Source: Spirulina sp. CCY15215 (GTDB lineage: Bacteria; Cyanobacteriota; Cyanobacteriia; Cyanobacteriales; Spirulinaceae). From it: a stretch of 39,389 nucleotides of DNA. The stretch's first letter is position 1, and every line of letters begins with the position of its first letter. The translations under genes and the position numbers were made by a program. The stretch covers positions 1-39,389 of the forward strand of contig NZ_JACSWA010000446.1 in NCBI RefSeq assembly GCF_016888125.1, given 5' to 3'. The notes beneath the pieces were generated by a model. That model saw nothing but the letters and a program-made list of their open reading frames with translations. It was not told the DNA's origin and searched no databases. Shown piece after piece: positions 16,057 through 24,099 of the stretch.

Positions 16057-17145
16057 ATGTTTTCTTCCTTTGATTTAAGCGATCGCCATCAATCCATTCT
16101 TTCTGCTACAATCCGCCATTATGTAGCCACAGCAGAACCCGTCGGTTCAAAAACCCTCGCCAATGAATATGATTTTCAAGTCAGTCCCGCTACAATTCGC
16201 AATGCAATGGGACACTTAGAAAAAGAAGGATTATTGTATCAACCCCACACTTCTGCTGGTCGTATTCCTTCCGACTCGGGTTATCGTATTTATGTCGATC
16301 GCCTCATGGATCCCGATGAAATATGGCGCGAACAAATTATTAACTTATATACAAAACAATTAGATTGGAATACTTATAATTTAGAAGTTCTTCTCCAACG
16401 CGCCACCCAAATCTTAGCCACGTTAAGTGGTTATATCGCCTTAATTACCCTACCCCAAAACCCGCGAGATTGTATCCGACACTTACAACTTGTTCCCGTT
16501 AATGAAAAACAAGTCATGTTAATGGTTGTCATGGAGGGCTATAAAACTCAATCAATTTTAATGGATTTGGCGATCGCCAATAATGCCGAAGAACAAGAAT
16601 ATGATGAAGAATTGATTGCTGATGAATTACAGATTCTCTCTAACTTTTTAAATAGCAAATTACGGGGAAAATCTTTCTCAGATTTAAGTAGTTTAGATTG
16701 GGTCGAACTTGATCGAGAATTCCAATGCTATACAGATATTTTGAAAAATTCCCTAGAAGAATTAAACAAATATTTTCACAAACCTGCTTACACTCCAATC
16801 TTAATTCGCGGTATTTCTGAAGCCTTGCGCCAACCGGAATTTTCTCAAGTTCATCAAGTCCAAACTTTATTACATCTCTTAGAAGAAGAACAAGAACAAC
16901 TCTTTCCTCTCATTTTTGAATTACCAGAAAGTGAAAGTAATAGCAAAAGAGTTACCGTCCGTATTGGTTCAGAAAATACCCTCGAATCTCTCAATCTTTG
17001 TACCCTAATTTCTGCCCGCTATCATCAAGGTGATATTCCCATTGGTAGTGTCGGACTGATCGGACCGACGAGAATGCTTTACGAGAACGCGATCGCCCTT
17101 GTAGAAGCCTCTGCGGACTATCTTTCCGAAGCCCTGAATCGCTAA
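16057..17145 (+). CDS. hrcA: Heat-inducible transcription repressor HrcA
   Basis: The 362-residue protein has the HrcA winged helix at the N-terminus: SDRHQSILSATIRHYVATAE, EPVGSKTLANEY, VSPATIRNAMGHLEKEGLL and HTSAGRIPSDSGYRIYVDR (to about residue 85). The C-terminal GAF-like dimerisation part ends with SLNLCTLISARYHQGDIPIG and GLIGPTRMLYENAIALVE. It represses groE/dnaK heat-shock operons through the CIRCE element. I see no CIRCE inverted repeat in front of it, so any autoregulation would not use that site here. The frame opens at 15973, but the conserved protein begins at ATG 16057, outside the rhodanese gene. Confidence 0.96.
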   Translation: MFSSFDLSDRHQSILSATIRHYVATAEPVGSKTLANEYDFQVSPATIRNAMGHLEKEGLLYQPHTSAGRIPSDSGYRIYVDRLMDPDEIWREQIINLYTKQLDWNTYNLEVLLQRATQILATLSGYIALITLPQNPRDCIRHLQLVPVNEKQVMLMVVMEGYKTQSILMDLAIANNAEEQEYDEELIADELQILSNFLNSKLRGKSFSDLSSLDWVELDREFQCYTDILKNSLEELNKYFHKPAYTPILIRGISEALRQPEFSQVHQVQTLLHLLEEEQEQLFPLIFELPESESNSKRVTVRIGSENTLESLNLCTLISARYHQGDIPIGSVGLIGPTRMLYENAIALVEASADYLSEALNR

Positions 17146-17166
17146 AAAACCACCTTGCAATTAACT

Positions 17167-17679
17167 CTAAGAACCTCTGCGATCGCGCCACCGTTGTCCC
17201 CAAGTTTGGAAATATAAGAAAAAAGGAAACTGATAATATTCAATCACCAGCCATAGCAAACAGATTAAATGAGTGACAAAAACAATCCCCATCCAAACCA
17301 AAGGAAACCAAGCACCGCGACTTCCCGGTAAAGGAGGAAAAAGATAAGCAGAAAATCCCACCAAAATAGTAGGTAAACTGACAAATAATAATCCTCCTAA
17401 CCAATAGCCCCAATGAGATTCAAAACCAGCGCGACTAGAATCTTTCCAGCGCTTTCCCGTCCAATGCCAAGTTAAAGCAACCTCACTATCCGCTAATTTA
17501 AGTCGTTGTTGTTCCCAATCCGGTGCAAAAATATGAAAGCAAGTATCGCAATTCATAGCCTCCATTAAAGTCATTGCAGTAACTTGACCGCAGCGACAAA
17601 CAGGACAAGGATAAATTCCCCTTTCTGATAAAAGATTAATATTTTTCATCATTTCAATATTTTCTGCTGTTGGCAACAT
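17167..17679 (-). CDS. Zinc-ribbon membrane protein, unknown function
   Basis: The 170-residue protein has an N-terminal zinc ribbon (CPVCRCGQV ... NCDTCFHIF, about 25-51), then [15 protein letters not shown]. Two membrane spans follow: [21 protein letters not shown] and [19 protein letters not shown] short basic tail contains [11 protein letters not shown] cannot name a family; it looks like a conserved cyanobacterial membrane protein with the ribbon facing the cytoplasm. It converges on hrcA and diverges from pheS. Confidence 0.62.
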   Translation of the reverse strand: MLPTAENIEMMKNINLLSERGIYPCPVCRCGQVTAMTLMEAMNCDTCFHIFAPDWEQQRLKLADSEVALTWHWTGKRWKDSSRAGFESHWGYWLGGLLFVSLPTILVGFSAYLFPPLPGSRGAWFPLVWMGIVFVTHLICLLWLVIEYYQFPFFLYFQTWGQRWRDRRGS

Positions 17680-17725
17680 TTCGGTAAACTATACCTTATG
17701 GAAAATTAACCTAAATCCTAAGCTC

Positions 17726-18727
17726 ATGACTTCCCCAAACGAGATCGAAACTCAACTAACAGCCCTAAAAAACGAGGCCACAACGGCGATCGCCTCCACA
17801 GATGCCTTGGATGCCCTAGAACCCCTGAGAGTGAAGTATTTGGGGAAAAAAGGTCAACTCTCCCAAGTCTTGCGAGGGATGGGTAAACTCAGCGCTGAAG
17901 ACCGTCCCAAAATTGGCGCGATCGCCAATGAAGTCAAGGAAGCAATTCAAAATACTCTAGAAACCGCAAACAAAACCTTAGAAACGGTCAAAATTCAAGC
18001 ACAACTCGAGGCAGAACATTTAGATGTTACCATGCCTGGGGTCGGTCGTCCCCTCGGTCGCATTCACCCTCTCAACAGCACATTTGACCGCTTCATCGAT
18101 ATTTTTGCGGGGTTGGGTTACACCATCGCGGAAGGTCCAGAAATGGAGACGGAATACTACAATTTTGAGGCTTTGAATATTCCTGCGGATCACCCCGCTC
18201 GAGATATGCAGGACACCCTTTATCTCACGGATGGTAACTTATTGCGAACTCATACTTCTCCTGTACAAATTCGCTATATGGAGAGTCACAAACCTCCCAT
18301 TCGTATTATTGCCCCTGGTCGCGTTTATCGGCGAGATACAGTGGATGCAACTCACGCGGCGGTTTTCCATCAAGTGGAAGTATTAGCTATTGATAAAGGG
18401 CTAACTTTTACTGATCTTAAAGGCACAATTAAGGAATTTGTACGGCAAATGTTTGGGGAAGAATTGCCCATGTTATTCCGTGCTAGTTATTTTCCCTTTA
18501 CGGAACCTTCAGCAGAGGTTGATGTTAAATGGAAGGGGAAATGGTTGGAGGTTTTAGGCTGCGGAATGGTAGATCCTAATGTTTTAAAAGCTGTAGGTTA
18601 CGATCCGGAAGTTTATACAGGATTTGCGGCGGGTTTTGGTGTAGAACGTTTTGCAATGGTACTACATGAAATAGACGATATTCGCCGTCTTTATAGCAGC
18701 GATCTGCGCTTTTTACAGCAATTTTGA
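17726..18727 (+). CDS. pheS: Phenylalanyl-tRNA synthetase alpha subunit
   Basis: The 333-residue protein has the N-terminal coiled coil (about 1-90) and the class II catalytic core. The core starts at [19 protein letters not shown] and runs through [15 protein letters not shown] and [14 protein letters not shown] (motif 2 region). It continues with [20 protein letters not shown] and ends in motif 3, [14 protein letters not shown]. It charges tRNA-Phe as an alpha2-beta2 enzyme with PheT, which is not in this window. Length is normal and the start at ATG 17726 is clear. Confidence 0.98.
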   Translation: MTSPNEIETQLTALKNEATTAIASTDALDALEPLRVKYLGKKGQLSQVLRGMGKLSAEDRPKIGAIANEVKEAIQNTLETANKTLETVKIQAQLEAEHLDVTMPGVGRPLGRIHPLNSTFDRFIDIFAGLGYTIAEGPEMETEYYNFEALNIPADHPARDMQDTLYLTDGNLLRTHTSPVQIRYMESHKPPIRIIAPGRVYRRDTVDATHAAVFHQVEVLAIDKGLTFTDLKGTIKEFVRQMFGEELPMLFRASYFPFTEPSAEVDVKWKGKWLEVLGCGMVDPNVLKAVGYDPEVYTGFAAGFGVERFAMVLHEIDDIRRLYSSDLRFLQQF

Positions 18728-18749
18728 AGCAAGCAAGTACAGGACAAAA

Positions 18750-18888
18750 GAAGTTCTAATCATGCAACTCTGACAGGTTTAACAATAGTTCAATAATCCA
18801 AACAAGGAAATCTTTGGGTTGCGAAAATTGATTGGGAACAGATTAGAGAAGTAGGCTAAGAAAGTTATGCGATCGCTAAGAGATAAAA
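18750..18888 (+). pseudogene. Dead fragment of the 20161/20487 gene pair
   Basis: Bases 18750-18786 match the 3' part of the unknown gene at 20161 (compare 20390-20425, the SSNHATLTG stretch). Bases 18788-18888 match the N-terminal part of the gene at 20487 (compare 20651 onward, LWVAKIDWEQIRE). The order is the same as in the intact pair, but about 225 bases between them are missing, and in-frame stops are present. After the shared part it reads ESYAIAK where the intact gene diverges, so it may keep the ancestral, unfused ending. The rest of the 18728-18952 gap shows nothing else. Confidence 0.75.
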
Positions 18889-18952
18889 ATTGCGATCGCA
18901 GTATATTTTGCAGCCTATGATTGCAACTCGGATTTATCATTGATCGCTGTTT

Positions 18953-19669
18953 TTATTGCCAATTGTAAAATTTAGGGAGTATTCTTAGATATTGTTCCAA
19001 ATCATGAGAATTTGAACGTATTAATTTAGTAATGTCGATATTTATTATGCTTTCATGTTCTGACAAAATGGGATGTATTCCACAAGGTTTATATTTATAA
19101 ATTCCAAAATGACTAAATAAATCATTTAAAACCGAGTCATCATCATTATGAAAGTTATAGATTTTTCCTGTCATTTTATTGGCTATATTTTCCCATCTTA
19201 TAGTACGAATTGCTCCAGCTAATAAAAAAATATTATTGATTGATTTTGTACTTAATCTCGGTTGAAATTGTTGCATTCCATAATGAATTACACGACAACC
19301 TAAAGAATATCCAATTAGTGAAATTTTGTTTTCTGACATATTCGACAACAGTGAAGGTAAATATTTTAACCCGCTTATTTTGGCTCTTTTTAAAATCATT
19401 CGCCAATGAGGATAGGAATGAACGAGTTCATTCAGTATAGGAATATTTCCTAAAGGAGACATGGCATATTTTCGACCATATTCACTTCCTCCATCCCACC
19501 ATAATTGATAAATTGAACCTTGCCAATTAGCCTGACGTAAATAGTAACTCCACATTTCTCGATTTTTTGCATATTTCATTTGGTATCCATTCAAAAAAAT
19601 TAATGCTTCTTCTTGTCCTTGGGATTTTTGTATTAATTTAAGATAAGGTCTTTTCATTTTTTCATACAC
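18953..19669 (-). CDS. DUF726-like alpha/beta hydrolase
   Basis: The 238-residue protein fits the alpha/beta hydrolase fold of the DUF726 (TMCO4-like) type: EEALIFLNGYQMKYAKN near the start and WSYYLRQANWQGSIYQLWWD. The nucleophile elbow is ISLIGYSLGCRVIHY (G-Y-S-L-G, Ser about residue 122). NIFLLAGAIRTI, IYNFHNDDDSVLN (likely acid) and CGIHP (a candidate His) follow. The substrate is unknown; lipase or esterase activity is inference. The gene is A+T rich with no HIP1 site inside and lies in a mosaic region. ATG 19657 is an alternative start. Confidence 0.72.
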   Translation of the reverse strand: MYEKMKRPYLKLIQKSQGQEEALIFLNGYQMKYAKNREMWSYYLRQANWQGSIYQLWWDGGSEYGRKYAMSPLGNIPILNELVHSYPHWRMILKRAKISGLKYLPSLLSNMSENKISLIGYSLGCRVIHYGMQQFQPRLSTKSINNIFLLAGAIRTIRWENIANKMTGKIYNFHNDDDSVLNDLFSHFGIYKYKPCGIHPILSEHESIINIDITKLIRSNSHDLEQYLRILPKFYNWQ

Positions 19670-19745
19670 GCTTATTGTAGATCGGAAAAATATATTGAGG
19701 AGTGCTTTCCCCTATTGTTCTCAGCTTAAACGTTTTTTTGAATAT

Positions 19746-20036
19746 TCATTTGTCTCTTAATTCATCCATCTCAGTAATTGCAAATTCTTGCCCGATCGCC
19801 TTGATTTCCTGTTGAATTTGTGGATCGCGGGACATCTCTTCAATTTGTTTGCCTAGAGAACCCAAAGATATTTTAGATGATATTTCCTCAGCTTTAGGAG
19901 TTAGGGGATTTGTTATTTCTTGTGTTGTAGATTGCAAAATAATGATTTCAACTTCACCGGGAGTTAAATGAATGGGTTCGGCAATAATCAAATGACCGGA
20001 CTCATCAATTTTTCCTTTGAGTTTTAAGGCTTGCAT
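19746..20036 (-). CDS. Antitoxin-like small protein
   Basis: The 96-residue acidic protein starts MQALKLKGKIDESGHLIIAE and continues LTPGEVEIIIL, the beta-rich opening of many cyanobacterial AbrB/Phd-like antitoxin-type proteins. A helical, charged tail follows (SLGKQIEEMSRDPQIQQEIK). No toxin gene directly follows on its strand, so it may be an orphan. This is a weak family call based on the N-terminal pattern only. Confidence 0.55.
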   Translation of the reverse strand: MQALKLKGKIDESGHLIIAEPIHLTPGEVEIIILQSTTQEITNPLTPKAEEISSKISLGSLGKQIEEMSRDPQIQQEIKAIGQEFAITEMDELRDK

Positions 20037-20160
20037 AGATTGTTTTTGAGTAAACTATAGATACAATGAATTATACCGCGATCGCGCTCCTCTAATTTCC
20101 AGCTAAACGAAGGATTTGTGATAAGGTGTAGTGCATAGTTTTGGAATATCGTTGAAACTT

Positions 20161-20490
20161 GTGGAACAAATCCCAAACGAGGCATTTGTTGTTCGGGGTG
20201 GCCGAAATCGACCGGAAGACGTTCAACGTGGCATAGGAACTCATCCTAGCGGAGTTACTGGAATTTCTGTACAATGTGAATCAGGACTATCTATAGACGA
20301 ACTAGCTCGAGTCATTCCTCATAAACAAATTGGGGTGACGACTGTAAGTGACGTTCGTTTCTTGGGTGGAGATGTTATCCGGACTTCCGGAAGTTCTAAT
20401 CATGCAACTTTAACGGGTTTGACACCGGAACAAATTAGCTCTTTACTCAGACCAACCATAACCAATCCAAAATTTAGATTAGATCAATGA
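20161..20490 (+). CDS. Unknown protein, first gene of a coupled four-gene operon
   Basis: The product is about 109 residues and I do not recognise it. Visible blocks are NEAFVVRGGRNRPEDVQRGI, GTHPSGVTGISVQCESGLS, IDELARVIPHKQIGVTTVSD, VRFLGGDVIRTSGSSNHATL and LTPEQISSLLRP. The protein is soluble with no signal peptide. GTG 20161 begins the conserved-looking part; a GTG at 20131 would add 10 residues. Its TGA overlaps the ATG of the next gene by four bases (ATGA), so the two are translationally coupled. A fragment of this gene survives at 18750, which shows that it has been copied or partly deleted in this neighbourhood before. Confidence 0.7.
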   Translation: MEQIPNEAFVVRGGRNRPEDVQRGIGTHPSGVTGISVQCESGLSIDELARVIPHKQIGVTTVSDVRFLGGDVIRTSGSSNHATLTGLTPEQISSLLRPTITNPKFRLDQ

Positions 20491-21815
20491 ATAACCCTAG
20501 AGTTTTTGCTGACTTTCACAATGCAGATGAATGCGGTCGTCTTCGTTTAAATTGTGAGGGAACGAGAGAAGATTTAAACGGACAAAATATTGAACTGAAG
20601 AAAAACATACAATTGACTTTATATAGTGAAGAACTAGAGGTAGATGCTATTGTTCAATATTCCGAACAAGAAAGTCTCTGGGTTGCAAAAATTGATTGGG
20701 AACAGATTAGAGAAATAGACAAAGAAAGTTCTTTAGATAGAATTGACACGAGGCAACAAAATATACTATATAATATCAGTCGTATAGTATCGTCTACATT
20801 AGATAGTTTAGAGTTGATTTTGTACTCTTATCGAATTATTGTAGAGCAGATTAAAAGCCAAGATGAAAATAATACAGAGCCAATAATGCAATTAATTCAT
20901 TATGATAATCCTGATGATGAAACAAAGCAGAAAATATGTGAGGAGCAAAGAAAATATAACCAAAAATATGATACAGAAGGAAATATAAATCAAGCCCTGT
21001 TCAAACGTGAAAACAATCTCTTAGATGACTCGCCATTGCGAGATACGCGAAAGTATTTGGAACAAAAACAAGACTTTTATCCTGATGCACTTTATTGGGA
21101 GTGCTTGAAATATATTGATGACTCAGATGATGACTCAGATGACAGTACAAAGAACTTTAAACACGAAGAAAACGCTATCATTGTCCAATTTATTTATCAC
21201 CAATTATTCGTTAATATTATAGCTCAAGTTGAAGAGTTTATTTTTTGGATTGTTGAAATAATCCTGAAAGCATATCCTGAAAGACTGGATAAGATGGAAT
21301 TGTGTAAAGACGATCAAGGTAAGAAAAGAGATTTTAAAGATATCAAGAACTACCTAGGCATTTACTCTTTAGAAAATATTGATACAATAATAGAGACAAA
21401 AATCAAGAATAAGATTCTAGACGATTATAAAAATACATTTAATAAATTAACAAAATATCTAAATTTTGAAAACTATGCTCAAGACCATTCTGACTTTTTA
21501 GAAAAGTGGGTAGAATATCAAGAGCGACGTTTTCGCCGTCATGCAGCTATGCACCGTGGATGGAGAGTAAATGACTATAAAAATCTATTAGGATCGCATA
21601 ATTATAATGAAGATGTGAAAAAATTGAATAAATTTTGTGAAGAGAAATCACTAGCTAAAAGATTTAAGGCAATTGATTTTTCCTATGTTACCTTTAATGA
21701 AGAATATTTTCTCGATACTTTTGAACTTGTTTATGATATTGTCCATATAATTGGAAAAGTATGTCAAGAAGAATTTAAAAAGCCTGAGATTAGATGGTGT
21801 CAAAACAATGAGTAA
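20487..21815 (+). CDS. Two-part protein with C-terminal HEPN-like domain
   Basis: The 442-residue protein has an N-terminal beta-rich domain of about 85 residues (VFADFHNADECGRLRLNCEG, IQLTLYSEELEVDAIVQYSE, LWVAKIDWEQIREIDKES). A long helical region follows (about 88-442). Near the C-terminus, ERRFRRHAAMHRGWRVND contains an R-x4-H motif (R351, H356) of the sort that forms the RNase site in HEPN domains. The flanking helices (LFVNIIAQVEEFIFWIVEII, FELVYDIVHIIGKVCQEEF) suit that all-helical fold. HEPN function is inference. Two relics elsewhere in the window continue past the N-terminal domain with different residues, so the C-terminal part looks like a fusion. No HIP1 site is present. It overlaps the preceding gene by 4 bases and hicA by 8. 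Confidence 0.7.
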   Translation: MNNPRVFADFHNADECGRLRLNCEGTREDLNGQNIELKKNIQLTLYSEELEVDAIVQYSEQESLWVAKIDWEQIREIDKESSLDRIDTRQQNILYNISRIVSSTLDSLELILYSYRIIVEQIKSQDENNTEPIMQLIHYDNPDDETKQKICEEQRKYNQKYDTEGNINQALFKRENNLLDDSPLRDTRKYLEQKQDFYPDALYWECLKYIDDSDDDSDDSTKNFKHEENAIIVQFIYHQLFVNIIAQVEEFIFWIVEIILKAYPERLDKMELCKDDQGKKRDFKDIKNYLGIYSLENIDTIIETKIKNKILDDYKNTFNKLTKYLNFENYAQDHSDFLEKWVEYQERRFRRHAAMHRGWRVNDYKNLLGSHNYNEDVKKLNKFCEEKSLAKRFKAIDFSYVTFNEEYFLDTFELVYDIVHIIGKVCQEEFKKPEIRWCQNNE

Positions 21816-22074
21816 AAGTGATAAGTTATTGGTTAAAATATTATTGGGAAATTCCGATGCAAATATTCCATTTGAGCCATTATGTCAACTTTTAAAAAAC
21901 TTAGGCTTTAACGAAAGAATTCGAGGAAGTCATCACATTTTTAGCCAAGAAGGAATCGAAGAAATCCTGAATCTTCAAGCTAAAAAAGGGAAAGCTAAAG
22001 CCTACCAAGTCAAACAAGTTCGCAATGTAATTCTCAAATATAAACTAGGAGGACAAGATGCCGATTCGCTATGA
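21808..22074 (+). CDS. hicA: HicA family toxin (mRNA interferase-like)
   Basis: The 88-residue protein has the HicA double-stranded RNA-binding-like fold: PFEPLCQLLKNLGFNERIRG, then GSHHIFSQEGI with the catalytic His, and YQVKQVRNVILKYKL at the end. HicA cleaves mRNA and is held in check by HicB. An N-terminal extension of about 18 residues (MSKSDKLLVKILLGNSDANI) precedes the core. ATG 21808 overlaps the end of the HEPN-like gene (ATGAGTAA), which argues that this unit is one operon. Confidence 0.9.
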   Translation: MSKSDKLLVKILLGNSDANIPFEPLCQLLKNLGFNERIRGSHHIFSQEGIEEILNLQAKKGKAKAYQVKQVRNVILKYKLGGQDADSL

Positions 22075-22270
22075 AATGATTATTTATTGGAGTGAAGAAG
22101 ATGAGGCATTTCTTGTGGAAGTGCCAGAATTACCCGGATGTATGGCAGATGGAGAAACTTATCAAGAAGCCGTACAAAATGCTGAGATTATTATTCAAGA
22201 ATGGATCGAAACAGCAAAAGAAATAGGTAAGCCCATTCCAGAACCAAAAGGACGCTTAATTTTTGCTTGA
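22058..22270 (+). CDS. hicB: HicB family antitoxin, short form
   Basis: The 70-residue protein is the HicB N-terminal domain: YEMIIYWSEEDEAFLVEVPE, LPGCMADGETYQEAVQNAE, IIIQEWIETAKEIGKPIPEP. It lacks a C-terminal DNA-binding domain, like many short HicB proteins, so it probably does not repress the operon alone. A strong Shine-Dalgarno (AGGAGG, 22047-22052) lies inside hicA, and the start overlaps hicA by 17 bases. Toxin-first order is usual for hicAB. Confidence 0.92.
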   Translation: MPIRYEMIIYWSEEDEAFLVEVPELPGCMADGETYQEAVQNAEIIIQEWIETAKEIGKPIPEPKGRLIFA

Positions 22271-22303
22271 TATTGGGCAAATTCTCTCATAAACACCTTA
22301 ACC

Positions 22304-22639
22304 TTAAAACAAAGTTAATACACCGGATTCTGGGTCATTGCAGAAAGCAGCGATCGCAGTATGATTGTCTTTTAAAAGAGTCTCAATGGCATTAGTCGAA
22401 CAATTGCCGCGACGAATCCAAATCACTTTGGGTGGTATCCCCAAAAAAAGAACTAATTCACTAAAATCGGAATCTTTGGTAACAATTGTAAAACTATGAA
22501 TTTTTGCATATTCCCAAATCTCGCGATCTCCTGCTATTCCCAAACCTAGAGAATCAATATGAATCGATCCTGGATAAAGATCGGCCAATCGATTGACCAA
22601 ACGCGGGGATAAATTTTGGTCAAAGAGTAGAGGTTTCAC
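22304..22639 (-). CDS. DUF5615 PIN-like toxin candidate
   Basis: The 111-residue protein begins at GTG 22639 (KPLLFDQNLSPRLVNRLADL) and carries the acidic residues of a Mut7-C/PIN-like fold: FDQNLS, DREIWEYAK, TIVTKDSDFSEL, VIWIRRGN. DUF5615 proteins pair with DUF433 proteins and are taken as toxin-antitoxin modules. Here GTGA overlaps the DUF433 stop by four bases, which fixes this start. The first 30 bases recur as a fragment at 23588-23617. Confidence 0.88.
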   Translation of the reverse strand: MKPLLFDQNLSPRLVNRLADLYPGSIHIDSLGLGIAGDREIWEYAKIHSFTIVTKDSDFSELVLFLGIPPKVIWIRRGNCSTNAIETLLKDNHTAIAAFCNDPESGVLTLF

Positions 22640-22860
22640 GATTGAATTGTAACGGTAATGCGTTCGCGTTGCGCCGCAAACCAGAAGCAAGCAAGAAGAT
22701 CGGTTTGAGTGAGATAGGGAAAATCTTCAAGAATTTCTGCTTGAGTCATACCCGATGCCAAATATTCGAGAATTTCATAAACCGTAATTCGCATTCCCCG
22801 AATGCAAGGTTTACCACCTCGTTTACCCGGTTCTATTGTGATGAGACTTTTGTAATCCAT
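22636..22860 (-). CDS. DUF433 family antitoxin-like protein
   Basis: The 74-residue protein matches DUF433: ITIEPGKRGGKPCIRGMRIT, VYEILEYLASGMTQAEILED and FPYLTQTDLLACFWFAAQRE, a helix-turn-helix-like fold. It is the likely antitoxin of the overlapping DUF5615 gene. The ATG at 22860 is clear. Confidence 0.92.
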   Translation of the reverse strand: MDYKSLITIEPGKRGGKPCIRGMRITVYEILEYLASGMTQAEILEDFPYLTQTDLLACFWFAAQRERITVTIQS

Positions 22861-22924
22861 TGACCTGCACTTTTTGCTTTTTTCCTATTTTATCGCGATC
22901 GCCCCGATAATACGCTCCCTTGCA

Positions 22925-23551
22925 TCACAACCGCGATCGCAATTCTCGAATCGCCCTTCCTGTGCCGCGATCGCCAGCAGCTTGAAACGTAGAAGTCACG
23001 ATCGCAATGACATCAAGACCGGGAAAACAACGACTCTGCGATCGTAAAATATAGGCATCATTTTCTAAACTATAAATTTGCAGATTGCCCCGTTTTAATA
23101 ACCAAAGTTCGGGAATGCGATAAGGAAGATAATCTTCAGGAGAAGTATAACTGGTAACATCAATTTCAATTGCCAGATCGGGAGGTGGATCGGTTTGCCA
23201 GTCAATGCGATCTTTACCCAACGCCGATCGCCAATTGTCGATATAAAAGCAATAATCCGGTTCTATTCCCCCCTCCTCTGGTAATTCGATGGTAATGGGC
23301 GTAAAGGCTTCATGATCGCGATTTTCGCTGTCGAGTAAGGTTTCCACGATCCTTGCCAGTAAATGGGCTTCTCGTCCGTGTTTTGGCATGGGACTCATGA
23401 GCAAAATTTCTCCCAAACGATACTTAATGCGAGGAATCGAACCATCTCCTCGACTCTCGCAAAGTAGTTTATAATCCTGCCACGTTCCGGGAATTCGGAC
23501 GACAGTACCGGGAGGTATTTGTGTTTTTTGGGGAGAGATAACAGCATACAT
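22925..23551 (-). CDS. Uma2 family (DUF820) PD-(D/E)XK nuclease-like protein
   Basis: The 208-residue protein follows the Uma2 pattern: YKLLCESRGDGSIPRIKYRL, LMSPMPKHGREAHLLARIVE, then GGIEPDYCFYID (acidic core, about 96-107), PPDLAIEIDVTS (D...E pair) and LPYRIPELWLLKRGNLQIYS. It differs strongly from the paralogue at 1267. ATG 23551 is chosen over an upstream TTG at 23569. Function in cyanobacteria is unknown. Confidence 0.88.
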   Translation of the reverse strand: MYAVISPQKTQIPPGTVVRIPGTWQDYKLLCESRGDGSIPRIKYRLGEILLMSPMPKHGREAHLLARIVETLLDSENRDHEAFTPITIELPEEGGIEPDYCFYIDNWRSALGKDRIDWQTDPPPDLAIEIDVTSYTSPEDYLPYRIPELWLLKRGNLQIYSLENDAYILRSQSRCFPGLDVIAIVTSTFQAAGDRGTGRAIRELRSRL

Positions 23552-23582
23552 AGCAAGATTTTTCGACAATTTACTCTTGATT

Positions 23583-23846
23583 TTAACGATAAATTTTGGT
23601 CAAAGAGTAGAAGTTTCGCTGAACATCTTGCAATTGTATCGAAATCACTTCCTCTTCACCTCCCACGAGAGCGCAAATTTCGACCCGCATATCTGCCTCG
23701 CATTCTCCTTCTGATGCCATCCCGATAACTTCTACTTTCTTGTTTCGCCAATAGGCAGTAAAAGGAAATTGCAGATTATCATCAAGGTAATAGTACCAAC
23801 CCATTGCCCGCTCAACTTCGTCATAGGCATCGACAACAATTTCCAT
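23583..23846 (-). CDS. CcbP-type calcium-binding protein, probably eroded
   Basis: The 87-residue product shows the acidic start MEIVVDAYDEVERAMGWYYY and then LDDNLQFPFTAYW, as in the cyanobacterial calcium-binding CcbP family (PF11535). Directly upstream, the same frame still encodes DSKREDRID before a TGA, which looks like the true N-terminus of the family; an ATG lies one base out of frame, so a frameshift is likely. The C-terminus (NFYSLTKIYR) is read from a 30-base fragment of a DUF5615 gene rather than from native sequence. The gene may still give a short protein, but it looks damaged at both ends. Confidence 0.6.
   Translation of the reverse strand: MEIVVDAYDEVERAMGWYYYLDDNLQFPFTAYWRNKKVEVIGMASEGECEADMRVEICALVGGEEEVISIQLQDVQRNFYSLTKIYR
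23588..23617. repeat. 30-base fragment shared with DUF5615 gene start
   Basis: Positions 23588-23617 equal 22608-22637 at 29 of 30 bases. In the second place this is the start of the DUF5615 gene; here it forms the end of the CcbP-like gene in another frame. It is most simply read as the remnant of another DUF5615 copy. Confidence 0.8.
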
Positions 23847-23985
23847 ATCGATACGGTCTTCTCGTTTGGAGTCTTCACCGAATCATAGCGATCGCTCCAC
23901 CTAGTGAAACTCAATATTATCGAAATCATTGTACTCCTAAACTTGAGGCATTTTTTAAGCAGCAATAGCAAAATGTGAATTTCAG

Positions 23986-24087
23986 GCTCAGTATTCCCAA
24001 CAAGAAAATCTTTGGGTTACGAAAATTGATTAGGAACAGATTAGAGAAGCAGACGAGGAAAGTTATGCGATCGCTAAAGAGATAAAA
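23986..24087 (+). pseudogene. Second dead fragment of the 20487-type gene
   Basis: The stretch matches the N-terminal domain of the 20487 gene around YSEQESLWVAKIDWEQIRE, but has a TAG where the Trp codon of DWEQ stands. It goes on to read ADEESYAIAKEIK, the same ending as the relic at 18750. It has no start and is not translated as a unit. It lies 12 bases beyond the stop of the minus-strand gene at 24100. The rest of the gap 23847-23985 has no recognisable gene. Confidence 0.72.
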
Positions 24088-24099
24088 TGCTATGCTAAG

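Noticed and set aside
21751-22074. Longer start for hicA
   Set aside because: The extra 19 codons lie inside the end of the HEPN-like gene in another frame; ATG 21808 with the 8-base overlap fits HicA better.
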